Origin: Trema orientale
Taxonomy: Eukaryota; Streptophyta; Magnoliopsida; Rosales; Cannabaceae
DNA: 64,000 bases
Assembly: GCA_002914845.1 (NCBI GenBank)
Contig: JXTC01000130.1
Span: 1 to 64,000 of the forward strand
Reading direction: 5' to 3'
Both the position numbers and the translations under genes were made by a program. This document shows positions 32,414 through 46,638 of this stretch, one piece after another. A model generated the notes under the pieces. That model worked only from the letters and a program-made list of their open reading frames with translations. It searched no databases and was not told where the DNA came from. Numbering within the stretch: position 1 is the first letter of the stretch; each line of letters begins with the position of its first letter.

Positions 32414-35200
32414 TGATTTTTTTTATCACACCCTACCTTTTATCCACATACTACTAGTGGGGATTTACTAACTTTATACTTATAAACGTTACTTTTGGAA
32501 AGTAATCATGTATTTATTTTTTTTCAAAAATACGGGCTAGTTTGAAACTTTTATTTTCTTTAAAACTCTATGGATCGCTGACCTTATTTACAAACATACT
32601 ATGGATCAATATATACATATATTACAAAACGAAAGGTAGTAAATAGGTACCAAAAGAGACGAACTAAAAAACAACTTTATTGAGAGACTGCAAAATATCC
32701 CAAAATACATAAACTAGGCGCCCCCCCTCCCCCTCCCCCCAACACGGTCAAAATATCCATATATACAACACCAAGATTGGGCCTCTACTCTAGCTCACAA
32801 GCTTAGACTGTCATTTTAATCATTACCTGCAACACAAGACTACAATGAGCTACAGCTCAGTAAGTAAAGTAATGGATGACATGCTTTTTTTTGAATTAAA
32901 TGTATAATCATGCTTGCTAAAATGTTTCGATATAAATATTTTTGTTTAAACCCTTCCCTGTCTTGTGCCTACTGTCCGGTTCAGCACTGTGCCTGCAGGG
33001 CTTCCTGAACTAATGATATTCCATGGGCTCTCCTCCCGCCGGCTCTTACCACGGTGGGGCTCGTTACTAATCTTAGTCCATCGTTACCCCGTCGAGCTCA
33101 AGAGATAAGGCGGCCCGAGACTGTAGTGTAATCTATTATATAACTTGGAGGAGAAATATTGTGGCAAACCTTATGACTAATCCTATCACACTTGCCCCTC
33201 TCCTGGGGCTGCCACTCTGAAACCGTAAATATTTATCTCGCTTCCCCGTAACAGTGACACAAAACTTTCTGAAAGTTACCTGGTCTTAACTTCTCTATGA
33301 TAAAATAGTTTTACACAATAATACTAAGGCATTTCATAAATCATATTACCCTTCTTAAACTTTTTCATAAAACATGCATGGTGTACATAATAATACCACA
33401 CCAAAATTACCAAGCATATATATGCTAAAATCAAAATGCCAATGGTCATACTCATAACTAGAAGAAATGCAAAACATGAAAACATAACAGATACTTATAT
33501 AGCACATAATTCTTGTGTTGCAGTTGAGTACTTTACTTACCTCGTGTCCTGAATAGGAATTGATAGTGGAAAGAGTCAATATCCTCTAGAGATTAGTGTG
33601 CTAATGACCTGTTATAAATTACTATTACTCATGATGCACATTTTACAAAAAGAATGCATTAAAATACTTGAACAAGACCGAAATGACAACTTTCACCAAA
33701 TTAAGAAACTTGATCTTGAAATGGCTCGGAAGCATATAAATCACCTAAGGCACTTGAAAATCAATAACTAGCATTGAAAAACTGTTCAAAAGTATTAAAA
33801 TATAAATGCTAGTTCATTAACACAAAATGATCCAAAATGGCACATCATTTTGTAAAAACTAGACCATTTGCTCCTAAATGGTGCCATTTCATTTTAAACA
33901 CATTTGGACAGTACCTCCCCTATTTTTAGGACATTCCCACATGATTAAAATCATGGTTTTAAACCTGCAATAACAATTAACAATCAAATTCTCACATATA
34001 CACATCAAGAGGATCACTTAGAACAATCTAAGTGCACTTGAACTCTTTTTCAGTTTAAATAAGTTTAAAACCACTTTTACATTTGTGTGTCATCACAAGC
34101 AGCCACCAATTGAGTGTAATAGACAATAGGATCAATAAGATATACAATTCAAATTTAAGAAATCATATTACAAACATAGAAAACTTAATCTATTACACAT
34201 AAAAACACTTAACTCCATAAATAGCAAACTTTGGGGCTTTAGGTTTAAAATTAATCCTCCACTTAAATTTTATATTTTTAGTAATACATAAGGGTTCCTA
34301 GGACCATTATTCATCAAATAATAGCTTAGGTTTAAGAGCTGAAATAAAGGAAACTCACTACAAATTCAAAATCCAACATAAACCTCACCTTGACTAGTTT
34401 GAGTCTTTGCTAGTGTTCTTGCCTTTTATCTCCACCAAACTGATTCCCAAGGCTTAGAAATGGATTTCTGAACTTAAGAGGACCTGATGAAACCAATATT
34501 TAAGTGGGAACAAGTAGAGAATTGAAATTAAAGGACAAGACCTAGAAAGAAGAACTTAGTAGAGCTACCTTGACTAGTTTTGGTCTATCTTGCTTTCTAG
34601 AGCTCTAATTTGACTTCTACCACTTGAAAACTCTTGGATATGGATAAAAGGATATGAGAGAAGTGTAGGAAGGTATTGGAGAGGCTCAGGTTATGGCTGG
34701 AGAGAAAAGGAAAGCAAATGACCGGATTTGGTCAAAAAGTGATACTTAATGACTAAGAAATGGCATAACTTAAATTCTAAGGGGTATTTTGGGTATTTTG
34801 CTCAATGCTTTCCATGTGTCCAGATCTAAAACATCCTTAGCATACTCATCACGTTGCTGGTCCATCTTATACACCCAAGTGTAGTCTAAAATGGTGAAAC
34901 CTAACTTAGAAGGTGAAAACTAGTCATACTTTGACCTATAATCCCATACGGCCAATCTTATTGTAATCTAGTGGAACCTAGCCCTATAACCAATCATTAA
35001 ACATAAAAAGAAAGTCAATTACACTCCAATTAACATGGCAAACATAGTATTAGCACTTAATTATTAGAATGCACAAAAACGACATTACGCGATTAAGCTT
35101 AATCTAAGCTCGCTTAGTGCAACTAAATACAAATTAGTGTCCAGAATGCCACCTGGTGCTTACCTGGAGCCGACAAATAAAATGCTATAAATAAATCCTA
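32414..35200 (+). mobile_element. Probable gypsy LTR-like repeat, boundaries unsure
   Basis: No coding frame is present. The stretch has 'tatcacaccctacc' near its start, a 'caatgagctacagctcagtaagtaa' tract (about 32847-32871) and GC-richer blocks around 32960-33250. Together these resemble the long LTRs of Del/Tekay-type gypsy elements as I remember them. No partner LTR or target duplication was found, and the end at 35200 is a guess. It could also be unrelated spacer. Confidence 0.35.
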
Positions 35201-38200
35201 GACATTAAATTAAGCCTATTTGACGTGTTAAACACATAGTGAATTCGACTCCGAAGTGCGTGAAAATTGCATTTTACCGAAAAACTACTATTTGACCAAG
35301 TTATCAACAAGTACGATCTTAATGCATGCGCACATAGTATTACTTTTATAATTATATCCTTTGTTCTTTTAGCACACCGAGTTCTCTCTTTCTGAAGGTA
35401 TTGAACCTTTACACTGTATCGGAACACTTCAGCAATCATTAGTACAATAACATGTATGTGAATGCACATAACATAATGAATGAGCATGTTTTTATGAAAC
35501 TGGTATTAATGACTTCTAGATGCCTAATATGCAATTAGAGCATGTTTATTATTGGCTCTCTTAATTATGTGAGGAGCTGGATGTCATATTTTTTATGTGA
35601 ATATATATATTGGGACGGGTACGGTGCGGATTATATTAATATCATCCATGCGGATTATATTAATACCATCCCGAATCGGATAACTACAGATACCCATAAT
35701 CGTGGGTTCCATCTCTGTATGTGAATAACCGCATCCAAGCTAGACATGCCACGATACGATCAAGTAGTTATATACTATCTAAGCAAACTTGAAATTGTGA
35801 ATCGTACATTTTTAGTTTTGGGTACTTTAGGCAAAATGGGCTGATTATTATTGTGCCCTTTCCCTTTCGATAATAAAAAAGAGCTCTCTTTATGATTTAG
35901 AATAAAATGGTACTTTCAAATCATTATGATAGATTAATATATAATTACGTGTCGCATTCTGGCTCAAGTAAACCTGTCTCGTTAAAGTTTTAGATTTAGA
36001 CTACAAATAAGAGAGATGAGAAAGTATTGAAAGAAAATGGCTTTAATATTCCAGCAAAAGAGAAGGAAAAAAAAAGTTGAATTTTCCAATCCAAATTTTG
36101 AACTCAGATTTTAGAAAGGAAGGAATAAAAAGAATACAATTTCTTAATTTAGATTCTGATTTTTTTTTTCTTTTTATGATTTAAATTTAGTAAAATGCTA
36201 AATTCATCACTATTTGGATACTCTATTATCATTCCTTTGTCTATATTTCTCAAACCTTATTTTAATAATTTTTTATTATAAATAAAATCCTTTGTGAAAT
36301 TCCCTTTTAATGCTTCTATAAAATATTTTACCTTTTAAAGTGTATCTTTATTTGAACTTCTTTTCGTACACAATCTATGTAAAGAATTAGAAAATAAACC
36401 TTTTCAAGCTGTAAAAAATCAAACTAAACCAAAAATAATTTTCACCTACTTAATCTCGTGTGAGTTTTCAAGACTCTTAGTCATCTTCGTTATCACTTTT
36501 TTAAAAAACAAAAAACAAAAAAAAATTACAAAAGGGCTTATGAATCGTTGTTGGGCTCCAAATCACATGATGATCACGAAATTCTCTTGAGGAACATTAT
36601 TACTTGAATGAAACAGTAACGCATCCCATAATCAACAAAGCCATTTCCCAAATTTTCCCCTTCAATTTGGTTTTTCGTTTATTTATTGGTAGTTTACAGT
36701 GATTTTAGTTCTCTTTTCGGTCAGTTTTGAAATTTTATGAGAAAATAAAAACCAGCATCTTAGTCAATGAAAGCGGAAAATTGTGATGAGTAATAAGTGA
36801 TAAACATAAAATTGAATAACGATATTTTTTATGGAAACAAAGATTGATGAGTACAGTTTTTTTTTTTTTTTTTTGTAGGGTATAGATGAGTACTGCCTCG
36901 GGGTAAGGTGAGAAGATTAACGATAAAATAAAAACAAATCTGTGACAAAAGAAATGAACCCATAGGGTAAAAGAGGAACAAATAAGACGGGGGAAGGGGT
37001 GAGAACGATTAATGGTTGAATGTAGTAATGTGTGGAAAAAGAACGAACAAAACTTAGTTGGAGGATAATTTAGGAAAAATTATGAGTGTAGTAAGTAATT
37101 TTTAAATTTTAAAATACAATTGAAATGTTATTTTAGAAAAAATATGCAGAGAGTAGACTCTAGAGTGACAATATAGCCACCGTTTGGATTATGTATATGA
37201 GAAGTTATATTTGCATCATATACAATTATAAAGCACCATATAATAAATAAAAAGATAAGTTATGACAAGAATTAGAAGCCATGTTAAAAGCACCCTTTAA
37301 AGCCATTTTCTTCCTTGCAAATCCATAACTAAAACAAATTGTTAGTTTTTAATTTTTAGAATGAAAAGATTGAATTATTGAACCAAAAAAACTATGGGAA
37401 AAACAAATAATTTACATAAGAAAATGAAAAAACAAGGTTCTAGAAGAAATAAAAGAATGACACAAAGCAAATTGGGTACAAATAAAAGAAATTTCACTTA
37501 CTCTGCTTAATTTAAGATTAAAGAGATTATCAAAAAAATTAGAAATGAAGGAAATGAATTACACAAAAATAAATTTTAAAAAAAATAAGGTAAGAAATGG
37601 AGGGGAATCTTGAATGGGAATGTTCCTAAAAAATTGAAAAAGAAGTAAAATAAAGATAGAGTGCTTTTCTTTTTTCTTTTTTCTTATTTCTTAAATGTCT
37701 ATTTTAGTCATTTTATTGATCAACGGAGTGCTTTTATACCAAGACAGGGTGTATGTATAATCCCTTAACGTACATTCATAATTTTGAGGACTATATTTAC
37801 ACCCCCAAGTAGCATAAAGACATCCCTATTTTTTACTAAAGGAAAAAATTACAGATAATAAAAAAACGCTATGAAAATTGACAAATGCAGCCCTTTCTTT
37901 CATTGTTCTATAATCATACTTTTTTTAAAATGTTTTTTTCATTGATATTATTTTCTGCTTCTTTCAATTTCTTTCCCTTCATTCTCCTTTTAATTTGTAT
38001 TCATTATTACTTATGAGTTACTCCTGCTAACAATTAAAGATAACAATTAAATCAATAGTTTGAATGTTTTAATTATCTCAGAAATTCATAAAAATAATTA
38101 CCTCTTCTTATAAATGCATCCTTTTTAATATTTATTCTTTTTGAACTAAATGCCTTTATCTTTTTTCTTTGATTTCTATTTCTTCACCAAAGCGGGAAGA

Positions 38201-40320
38201 AGAAATAATAAAAGCTATTGTTAATTTGTATACAATTATATGAAGCCAAAATAAACGAGATCTTATAGAAATATATAAAGGAAATTGATCAAGTACAAAA
38301 AACAAAAACAAAAATTTATTCAGTAAAAAAAAAATACTGAAATAATGAAAAAGAAATAGAACGAGTGGTGAGGGAAGAAAAAAGTATTTAAGGGATTAGG
38401 AAAATATAATTATGAAAGGAAAGGATACTTTTGTTGCTTAAATTAGATAGTTAAAATGTCCCCTCTAGTCTTTTTGTGAAGATTAGTGGTGTCTATAGTT
38501 TATATTGGTGTGTCAATATAGCTCCCCTAATTTTAATTATAATTTTATCCATAACTAGAATTACTGAAAAAGACAAAGCTAATAGTTAAATACAGTATAT
38601 AACATAATTTGAATGTACATTAATTCAAATAGTGACACATTTATAATTTTTCTTATCAAGCATCACACAAAAAAGATGAAAAAGGAAAAAAAAAAACATA
38701 AATTTCTTTAATCCTAGAAGGAATTTACTGACTAAAAAAAGAGTTTATAAAGAAAGATCTAAAATATAATGTGTAAATATATGTATATATATATGTAAGA
38801 CAATCTATATTTATAGAAAATTAAATAGATTCTTTTAAAACAAAAAGCACACACACATCGTAGAAGAAAACAAAAATCAATCCTCTTATTTATATTGATA
38901 AGAATATAAATAATTTGTGTATATATATTATTAAACAGATTTTTTTTTTAAAAAAATGTTTGGTGGAACGAAAAACAAAAATCAATCTTTCACATATATA
39001 TATAGATTAGAATCTATAGTTTCTTTGTTTGTTATTATATCATAATTATTTATTCCTCTTGAAAAAGAGTATAAAAATTTGTGTAATTAGAGATTTTCTG
39101 GTGCGGCCTGTGGTGTGTTTATATGGTGGTTATAAAATTTTTGTAGCTTGCTTCATTTAATTGAACAAATCTCCTCTTTGATTAAAAGTAAAGTGTATCT
39201 ACAAATAGAATTTATTTCTTTCATTTCTTTAATTAATCTCTAGCTCTCCCAAAAAACTGTAAGTTATTGATATTTTTTAATTTTTAATTCTATTCACATT
39301 GAAAATTAGACATAAAAAAAAGAACGCACAAAAATGGATATTTTTAGAATATAAGAAATATATAAAGAAAAAATAATATAATTATTTAAAATTATTTTTA
39401 TGATGTAAAAAGAAATTGAATATATAGAGTCTAAATGGTGATGAATTTAAAACTTCTCTAAATTTAAGGTAACTTTAGAGGATAGATTTACAAAAATAAA
39501 AGTTTTTTATGTTTCAAAAGAGAATTTTATGAAAATTTAGGAAAATGCTTTCCTGGTCATTTTCTATTTATCTATGCCCTCATAATTATTTTCCTCACCA
39601 AAAACCAAGTTCAAAACAAACCCACTTGATAAAGATTCTGAAAAAGACCCAGGATGGAATCCCAACCGTTCTCAAATTATTAACGCAAAAAAAAAATTTT
39701 TTTTTTTTTTTGAGAGTACTAACAAATTAGAACCATAAGCACATGCTCAAAATAAAATAACATATAAATAACAAATAAAAAATAAATAAAACAACATACA
39801 CTTCAATTTAATATAACCATCAATTAGTACATCGGACCATGGTCCACGGAGAGAATCGGATGGTCCGGAAGGACAATACATTGAGATAGAGATAGAAGTC
39901 AACAATGACTGAATGAGTCGATTAAACGGCATCGTCTCGTAAATTAGAGTCCACTGTAGCTGAAATTAGCTTACTTTCGCCGTACTAATCGGCTGGAAAG
40001 TGGAAAGAGAGAATCAAAGAAGACGAAGGCGCCACCAAAGCATTTGAGACTGAGCTCGTTTTTTTTATTCTCTTTTTATTTTTTAGTTTTTTTTGGGAAG
40101 AATATTGTTATTTGTTAGGTGTTGTGCTCTTATCAAAATCAATAACCAGCCAAAAAAAAAAAACAATACACACAACAATACTACCACCAGCCATAGCCAA
40201 ACCACAGTGACTCCTCAACCAATCAATCTTTGAATTTTTGCTTACTTCTTTTTTTCCTAAACAGCATTTACATTTTCAGATCTAGCTCTTTCATCCCTTT
40301 AAATACAAATCCGGGCTTTA
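35201..40320. other. AT-rich intergenic region
   Basis: About 5 kb are dominated by A/T runs, with no convincing frame, RNA gene or paired repeat. A perfect 12-bp palindrome, GGACCATGGTCC, lies at 39835-39846. The last few hundred bases presumably include the promoter of the transporter gene. Confidence 0.5.
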
Positions 40321-40497
40321 ATTTCCAGTCTTAATTTGGCTGAGCCACTGTGAGTTTCACTTCTCTCTCTGTATTTGTTAGTTTGTGTTTTCTCATTTTT
40401 ATGAAGAGAAAGATGAATTTTTCGATGACCCTTTTCATGATTTGGCTTAATTTGATCATGGGTTGTGTTTAATTGGCATTTGTTGCAGAGGAGAAAG

Positions 40498-43400
40498 ATG
40501 GGTGAAGGCGAGAGGTTTCAGCTGGGTACGGTTGGAGCGTTGACTCTCTCGGTAGTTTCGTCAGTATCTATCGTGATTTGCAACAAGGCTCTGATTAGCT
40601 CACTGGGTTTCAATTTCGGTAGTTAACTAGAGCTTGATCTTTTCTTTTTTTTTTTTTTAATAAATATTATTGGCAAATATATTATATTATTATATTTTTC
40701 GTTTTCATCTGTCTTTTTTCTTTCTTTTCTTTTTTTTTTTTTTTTGCTATGGAATTTTTCACCTTTGTCTTTTAGTTCGTATCGTTACATTCTAGTGTGT
40801 TTTGGGCCTTTTTCTTCTTTGACAATGATCTCGATAGTGAATAAATAAAGTCGTGGTTATGGCTTGAAAGCATTTAATTTGACAAGCGTATGGATTAGGA
40901 ACTAAATTGTAGATATTGAGTACCTGATTGATGAACCGAAAAGAAGCCACTAATTATTGCTATTATTGTTATTATAATTATTAACTTTATATATATGCTG
41001 CCAAAAGAGCGGAATTTGGAAATGCAAAATAGTGTATTTGGAAGATAATTAGAATTTGTATTTTAGTTCTAAAAATAGTATCTGAACTTGGGTGAGTGGC
41101 CTTTTATTCCGAAGTAAATTAAGAATTGACCTAGTATACAAAATCTGGGATACTTATTGGGACATTGGTTCCTAGGTTTGTTGGTATTGTTATATACATA
41201 TCTGTTGGACTTCTGAAATTCTAATTCCATTGCTCTACTTGATTTGAATCGGAAATTAAGAATCTTATTATAGTGATTTAAGGCAAATCATGCAGATAAC
41301 AAACACTAATAAAGTCTCGAAATCTGAACTTCACTTTTAAGTCTGCGGCTGAATGTTTTGGTATTATCAAGTAATGCAGTCTCTTGTCTTTTCTTAGTCA
41401 GTTTTCTATTTGACGGAACCATGGATGTAGTAATGAAGTTGCTGACTTCTAACGCTTAACAAATCTGTCTTCGATATTCATGAAGACATGCCCTTAGTTC
41501 TGGATAACTGACTGAGGAATCATGAGTTTGAAATTGAGCTATATTTTGTTCCTTGAGGGAGGTGCTCAGGTCATCATAATAGTTTTATCTAACCTTAATT
41601 TTGTCCCAAATTCCCTAATTTTTGTAAATACAAGACATCACTTTGCTTGTCTTGGTCAGCTACTAGCAACCTACGTAAAGCACAGGATGGCTTAATAATG
41701 CCTAAAAAATACTGACTCGGTATGTATTGCTGAAAATGTGTAATGGTTGTTAAGATTTATTAATACAAAGATGTCAGTTCTATATCACATAAATTGCATA
41801 TCAGCCTTTCATAAAGACCACCAAGGTGTCCGCCAAAAACTGATGGGAAATGAATAATCGTAAATTGTGATTACATTTTACATGGTGATGACAGTGATTT
41901 TCTTTGCTGAAGTTGATGGAAAAAATTTATCTTGTGCAGCTACAACTTTGACAAGCTGGCATCTTCTAGTCACCTTCTGTTCCCTTCATGTGGCTCTAAG
42001 ATTGAAGCTGTTTGAACATAAACCTTTCGATCGAAAGGCCATTATGGGCTTTGGTGTTCTTAATGGCATATCAATTGGGCTTTTAAATCTTAGCTTGGGA
42101 TTTAACTCTGTTGGTTTCTATCAGGTATATTTCTTTATTTATTTTGGTTATGTTCATTGATGTTTGAACTAGTTCTGAAATGTTCTGTTGTTTCTGCATT
42201 CCAGATGACTAAGTTGGCAATCATCCCTTGTACTGTACTCTTGGAGACCATTTTCCTTGCAAAAAGATTCAGGTTTCTCTTGATAAATGTTTACCCTCTT
42301 GACTTTGATAATTAAGTCAGGAATTAGGATATGTTTCTCTGCTCCTTGATTTAAAATTTCCTTATAAGAGTACTTCACTATGAACGTATACGTGTAAAGT
42401 TAACTCCCTATTGACTGTTCCTGCGATCATGGTTGCGCAACCATTTGTTCACACATTTCACACACTTTTTCACTTTCTCAAAAGACATTGTATAGTTACA
42501 CAAGTTTGATTTGTTTCATATAATTACTATGATTCATGATTCTAATTTAGCGCAGAGATGCAGAAATTGAGTGTCAATCCGTTTCATATAGAAAAATAAC
42601 TATTTTCCTTACAATTCATAGAAACTGCATGAGGGCACACCTAAACATATTAAATAGACTTCTTTAGAGGTTACTGTGGATGCATATGTTGTATTTGATC
42701 ATCATTCAGTTTGTTTCCTATGATGAATTTTTATGTGAGCAAATCTTTATTGAAGCCACTTCTAATTAATCAGCTTACACGAAGTTTATTTTCTTCATTC
42801 AATCTTGTTGTGTTTCTTATTTTCTTATAACATTAAACTGTACTTATGCAGTTTATTGTCATTTGCAGTAGGAGTATTCAGCTATCTCTTCTTATTCTCC
42901 TCCTTGGTGTTGGGATTGCAACAATTACTGACGTTCAACTCAATGCACTAGGCTCCATATTGTCTCTTCTTGCAATTGTCACAACATGCGTTGCTCAAAT
43001 TGTATCCTTCCGAAGTTTCCTTTGAAATAGAAATGATAACTTCGTGTATTTCCCAGATTGATTGTTAATGTTTTAGGCGTGTCTCTTCATCACTTTTTAG
43101 AAAAAACTATACCTGAATAATATAGATTTTTAACTATACTTTTCTAGGACACGGATGCTTAGTATCTGATAATTGCTTCTATAGTCCTATAATAACACCG
43201 TCCTTTACCTACCTGCACTGGAGGCCTTAAGCGTTATCTATGTAAGTATGATCTCCCCTCTATTCAGTGGTAAAATGGGCTACACAAGTAACTTACATGG
43301 AATCTTGCATTTTAGCAGTTCTGTCTTATAAGGCACATTGACAGTAACTTGTGTCAGATGATTTGGGCCTGGAAGTTCGTTGTATCCATATACTTTAAGA

Positions 43401-44319
43401 GTTTGACAGATCTGTAACTTGTTTGATTACTGGAACGATCCGTTTTTCTTTTGCATGAATGATCATTAGATGTAGGATGTGGTTGTAATGATTTCAATAT
43501 CAGCTTATTTTGGTTTCTTTATGTGTCATGTTAATTTCTTAACCAGTTCATTTTAGATGACTAATACCATCCAGAAGAAATTCAAGGTCTCTTCAACCCA
43601 ACTGCTCTATCAATCATGTCCATATCAATCAGGGACCTTGTTAATAACTGGCCCATTTTTGGATCGGTTTCTGACTAATCAAAACGTATTTGCTTTCAAC
43701 TATACAACTCAAGTGCTGGTGAGAGTTGAAAGAATTTCGTTAGCAACTTAATCTTTCTCTTTTTCTTTGACCATACCAGTAATTTCTTATGCACTATCTG
43801 CCTACAGGTTTTTATCATTCTGTCCTGCCTGATCTCTGTCTCTGTAAATTTTAGCACATTTCTTGTTATTGGAAAGACATCCCCTGTCACTTATCAGGTT
43901 CTTGGACATCTGAAGACATGCCTTGTACTGGCATTTGGTTATATTTTACTTCATGACCCGTTCAACTGGAGGAACATCTTAGGCATTATGATTGCCCTTG
44001 TTGGGATGATTCTTTATTCCTACTTTTGCACTCTTGAGAGTCAGAAAAAGGGTAATGAAGCAGCATTGCAATCATCCCAGGTTATAGTCAGTTTTTTGTT
44101 ACCTTTTCCCCCTTCTCCTGTGAATTTGGCTTGCTTTATTGTTCTTTATATCTTAGTCTTCGTGGTTGATATTCTAATTCTTTATTTGCTTTCGAAATTT
44201 TCCAGCCAAAGGAAGAATCTGATCCTCTAATTAATGTGGGAAATGGAAGTGAGGTAGTAATTGATACCATTGCCCAAAGGTCCCCTGGATGGGACTCAAA
44301 CAAAGATTTGCATGCTTGA
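40498..44319 (+). CDS. UXT1: UDP-xylose transporter-like protein (351 aa, 7 coding exons)
   Basis: This is a nucleotide-sugar/triose-phosphate translocator family member of the Golgi or ER membrane. Relatives of this type carry UDP-xylose into the lumen for cell-wall polysaccharide synthesis. Coding exons are 40498-40618, 41940-42124, 42205-42272, 42869-43001, 43557-43718, 43808-44080 and 44206-44319. All borders are GT/AG, all phases join, and the total is 1,056 nt. The protein starts MGEGERFQLGTVGALTLSVV and carries conserved blocks ICNKALISSLGF, LTSWHLLVTFCSLHVAL, GISIGLLNLSLGFNSVGFYQ, TNTIQKKFKVSSTQLLYQS and FLVIGKTSPVTYQVLGHLKT, ending in a hydrophilic tail (WDSNKDLHA). About ten membrane segments are expected. 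A TTGCAG acceptor at 40483-40488 just before the ATG points to an intron in the 5' UTR. Length matches the family (about 350 aa). Substrate is inferred from similarity to UXT proteins. Confidence 0.9.
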
Positions 44320-45330
44320 TGGACCCTTTTCAGTCTTTTTAATTTACAAGACAGAAGAGAAGCATATAGGACTGTTGCAAGAAAAATGAGTGTTGTTGGC
44401 ATGTAAGATTCTTCTTCACCTCATTTATCTCCTATCTGCACAGGTGTGGCTTCTCATTTCATATCAGTGTTTTGTTTAGAACGTTATAAATTGGCTTGTT
44501 AAAAATCTTATGAGGAAGCCCATAATGGTTAGTGTTGTACCTAGAGGCCAATAGAGTATAAATTCAGTTTTGTAGAAATCTCTCTGAGATCTTATTTCTC
44601 TGTTATTTGTGTATGGAAATCTGCTTTTTCTGCGTTCTTGAATACCGCATAAACATGGGATTTCCGTTTGTTCCGAAATATTGACAGTTAAACAAGAGTT
44701 GGTGATTCTTTGCTTCTTTTAAATTTTCTGCTGTCAAGCTACATGAAAGTAAAGCCAGGCTTTTGAGAGCTCTCTGAAAACCATCTGATCATCATAGGGA
44801 ATTCAGACGGCAGCTTCCTGACCTTTTCATTTACTAATTAGACAATGAATGAGCTCAAAAGCTAACATTTGTTTGTGTATCTCCAATATGCAAGAAAGAG
44901 GGAAACTGCTAAATATTGCGTGACAACTTAAGTGTATTTTTTTTTTCTTTTTTAACTAGATAATTATTGTTATGGATAATAGAATAGGTCTCCTTGTCAT
45001 GGATTTATAATCCGAGTCTTAGAATTGACATGTAAATCTTATACAATCGATGGATTCTTTTTCCTTCAAGATACCTTTTTACCTTTTTAGGAAAATAGTT
45101 CAATAGTCTAAGAACATTGCAAGATATGAGGTAAAATTTTCTATGCTAACTTAAAACTTCTGAATTCTAAATTTATAAGTGGGTTAGTCTGAGTTTGGAA
45201 GTGAAAAGTGCAACTCAATGAACCAAACCTTGGTAAAACAAACTTGAAAGTAATCGGTTTTTCTCACATCAGGTCACCCTAAGATGTAAACAAGGCGGGA
45301 ATGGAAATTGTCGGCCCCAACCCCATCCCT
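44320..45330. other. Downstream region of the transporter gene
   Basis: This holds the presumed 3' UTR followed by spacer. No further gene or paired repeat is seen. Confidence 0.5.
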
Positions 45331-45540
45331 GAGTAATTCTATGGGGTATCATGTGATGTCTAACACTACATGATGTGTCAGTCTGTTACTAGCTAATTAT
45401 AATTATATTTCAGTTAGGACTTATGTGGGACTCAGTTTTTTTTTTTTTAATTAGAATCACCCGGTAACATACTGACACGTCATAATAGTGTTGAGCACAA
45501 CTAGTGCCCCATGGCATGCATATCTTCCCTCCTAAATTAC
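45331..45540. mobile_element. Fold-back MITE-like element (about 210 bp)
   Basis: The left arm (GAGTAATTCTATGGGGTATC, then CTAACACTACATGATGTGTC and AGTCTGTTAC) pairs imperfectly with the right arm (GTAACATACTGACACG, ATAGTGTTGAG and CCCCATGG, then AAATTAC). A T-run lies in the loop. The target duplication is not clear. Confidence 0.5.
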
Positions 45541-45720
45541 TTGTCTCTCAACCTCATATCCTTGTAAACGAGGTCAGGGACGGCTCAGTGAATCGACTTC
45601 AGAGGTGAGTTGATCATACCCACTTCTGATATGATAAATAATGAGTGAGAGTGAAGAAATATGTATTGGTTATTAAAGGATAATTATACTTTTAGACACT
45701 CCATTTTGACTGTTTTTTCT

Positions 45721-46128
45721 GTTCACACATTGTGTTTTGTTTATTATCAACATTAACCTTCATATTTAGAATCTGTAACAAATTTATACCCTTTATGGGT
45801 CAGACAGTAATCTTGATTATTATGTTTACCAAAATATCCTTAAAAGTTTAAATATATATTTTAAAAAAAAGTCAAATTTAAAACTTATATAAAATTGATA
45901 AGGTTTATTCTTAATAATTTTAATTTTTTTTAGTTTAGCATTTTTTAAATTATTTCTTTAATATTTGTTCATTTAGCTATTAATTTTAATTAGTTTAAAA
46001 GGATATTTTGGTAAAATCAATGATCAAAATTAGTGTTTGACAACAAAAAAAAAACATAAATTTATTCCAGGTTTCAAATCTATAGGTGAAATGTTGGTAA
46101 TAATTAAATCACAAGATATAAATTGAAC
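45721..46128. mobile_element. Degenerate inverted-repeat element (about 410 bp)
   Basis: The left arm (GTTCACACATTG... and ACCAAAATATCCTTAAAA) is complementary to the right arm (TTAAAAGGATATTTTGGT ... AAATTGAAC). The two arms cover about 130 bp each with many mismatches, around an A/T-rich centre. It looks like an old fold-back transposon. Exact ends are uncertain. Confidence 0.5.
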
Positions 46129-46524
46129 AAATTTTGCTAATAATTAATTATTTATGTGGTCATAAGTTTTGCTAACCACATCTACTCCTAAAGTGTAGTG
46201 TCTCAAGTTTGAATCCTTACTTCTCTATAAATAAAAAATAAATTAATTAATTACCCAACGACACATCTATCAATTTATATTTTTGGGAGAGATAATTTGC
46301 AAAAATGTTTCATCATTAACCTCTTTTAATTACCAAACTCGTTTCAAGAAAAAACAAAATTACTAAACTCGTTAGCAATGGCATCATGAGTCATCAGCAT
46401 TCACCAGCTCGTTGATTTGAAAAAAGGTAACCAACAGCCAATAGGCTATTGACTCGTACACTCGTGTTCCGCACATAGATTCGATAACCAGCGGTAACCA
46501 TAGCATTGTTTTTGTCACCTACAT

Positions 46525-46535
46525 CTATATATAAA
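46525..46535 (+). promoter_or_regulatory. TATA box of the MnSOD gene
   Basis: CTATATATAAAA lies about 105 bp upstream of the MnSOD start codon, giving an expected leader of roughly 75-80 nt. The call rests on motif and position only. Confidence 0.55.
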
Positions 46536-46638
46536 ACCTCGTCTGGCTCGTTCTCATTTCATGTCTCAGTTCTCAGCTTCTCAATTAAATCTTACTCCCA
46601 CTTTCTTTGGTCTATAAAACCTCGCATATTCCATTTCA

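Noticed and set aside
32950..33250. GC-rich block considered as an rRNA or tRNA fragment
   Set aside because: No rRNA or tRNA core motif could be matched; it fits better within an LTR-like repeat.
39835..39846. Perfect palindrome GGACCATGGTCC as a regulatory site
   Set aside because: A single 12-bp palindrome in a 64-kb window is weak evidence, and it is about 660 bp from the nearest start codon.
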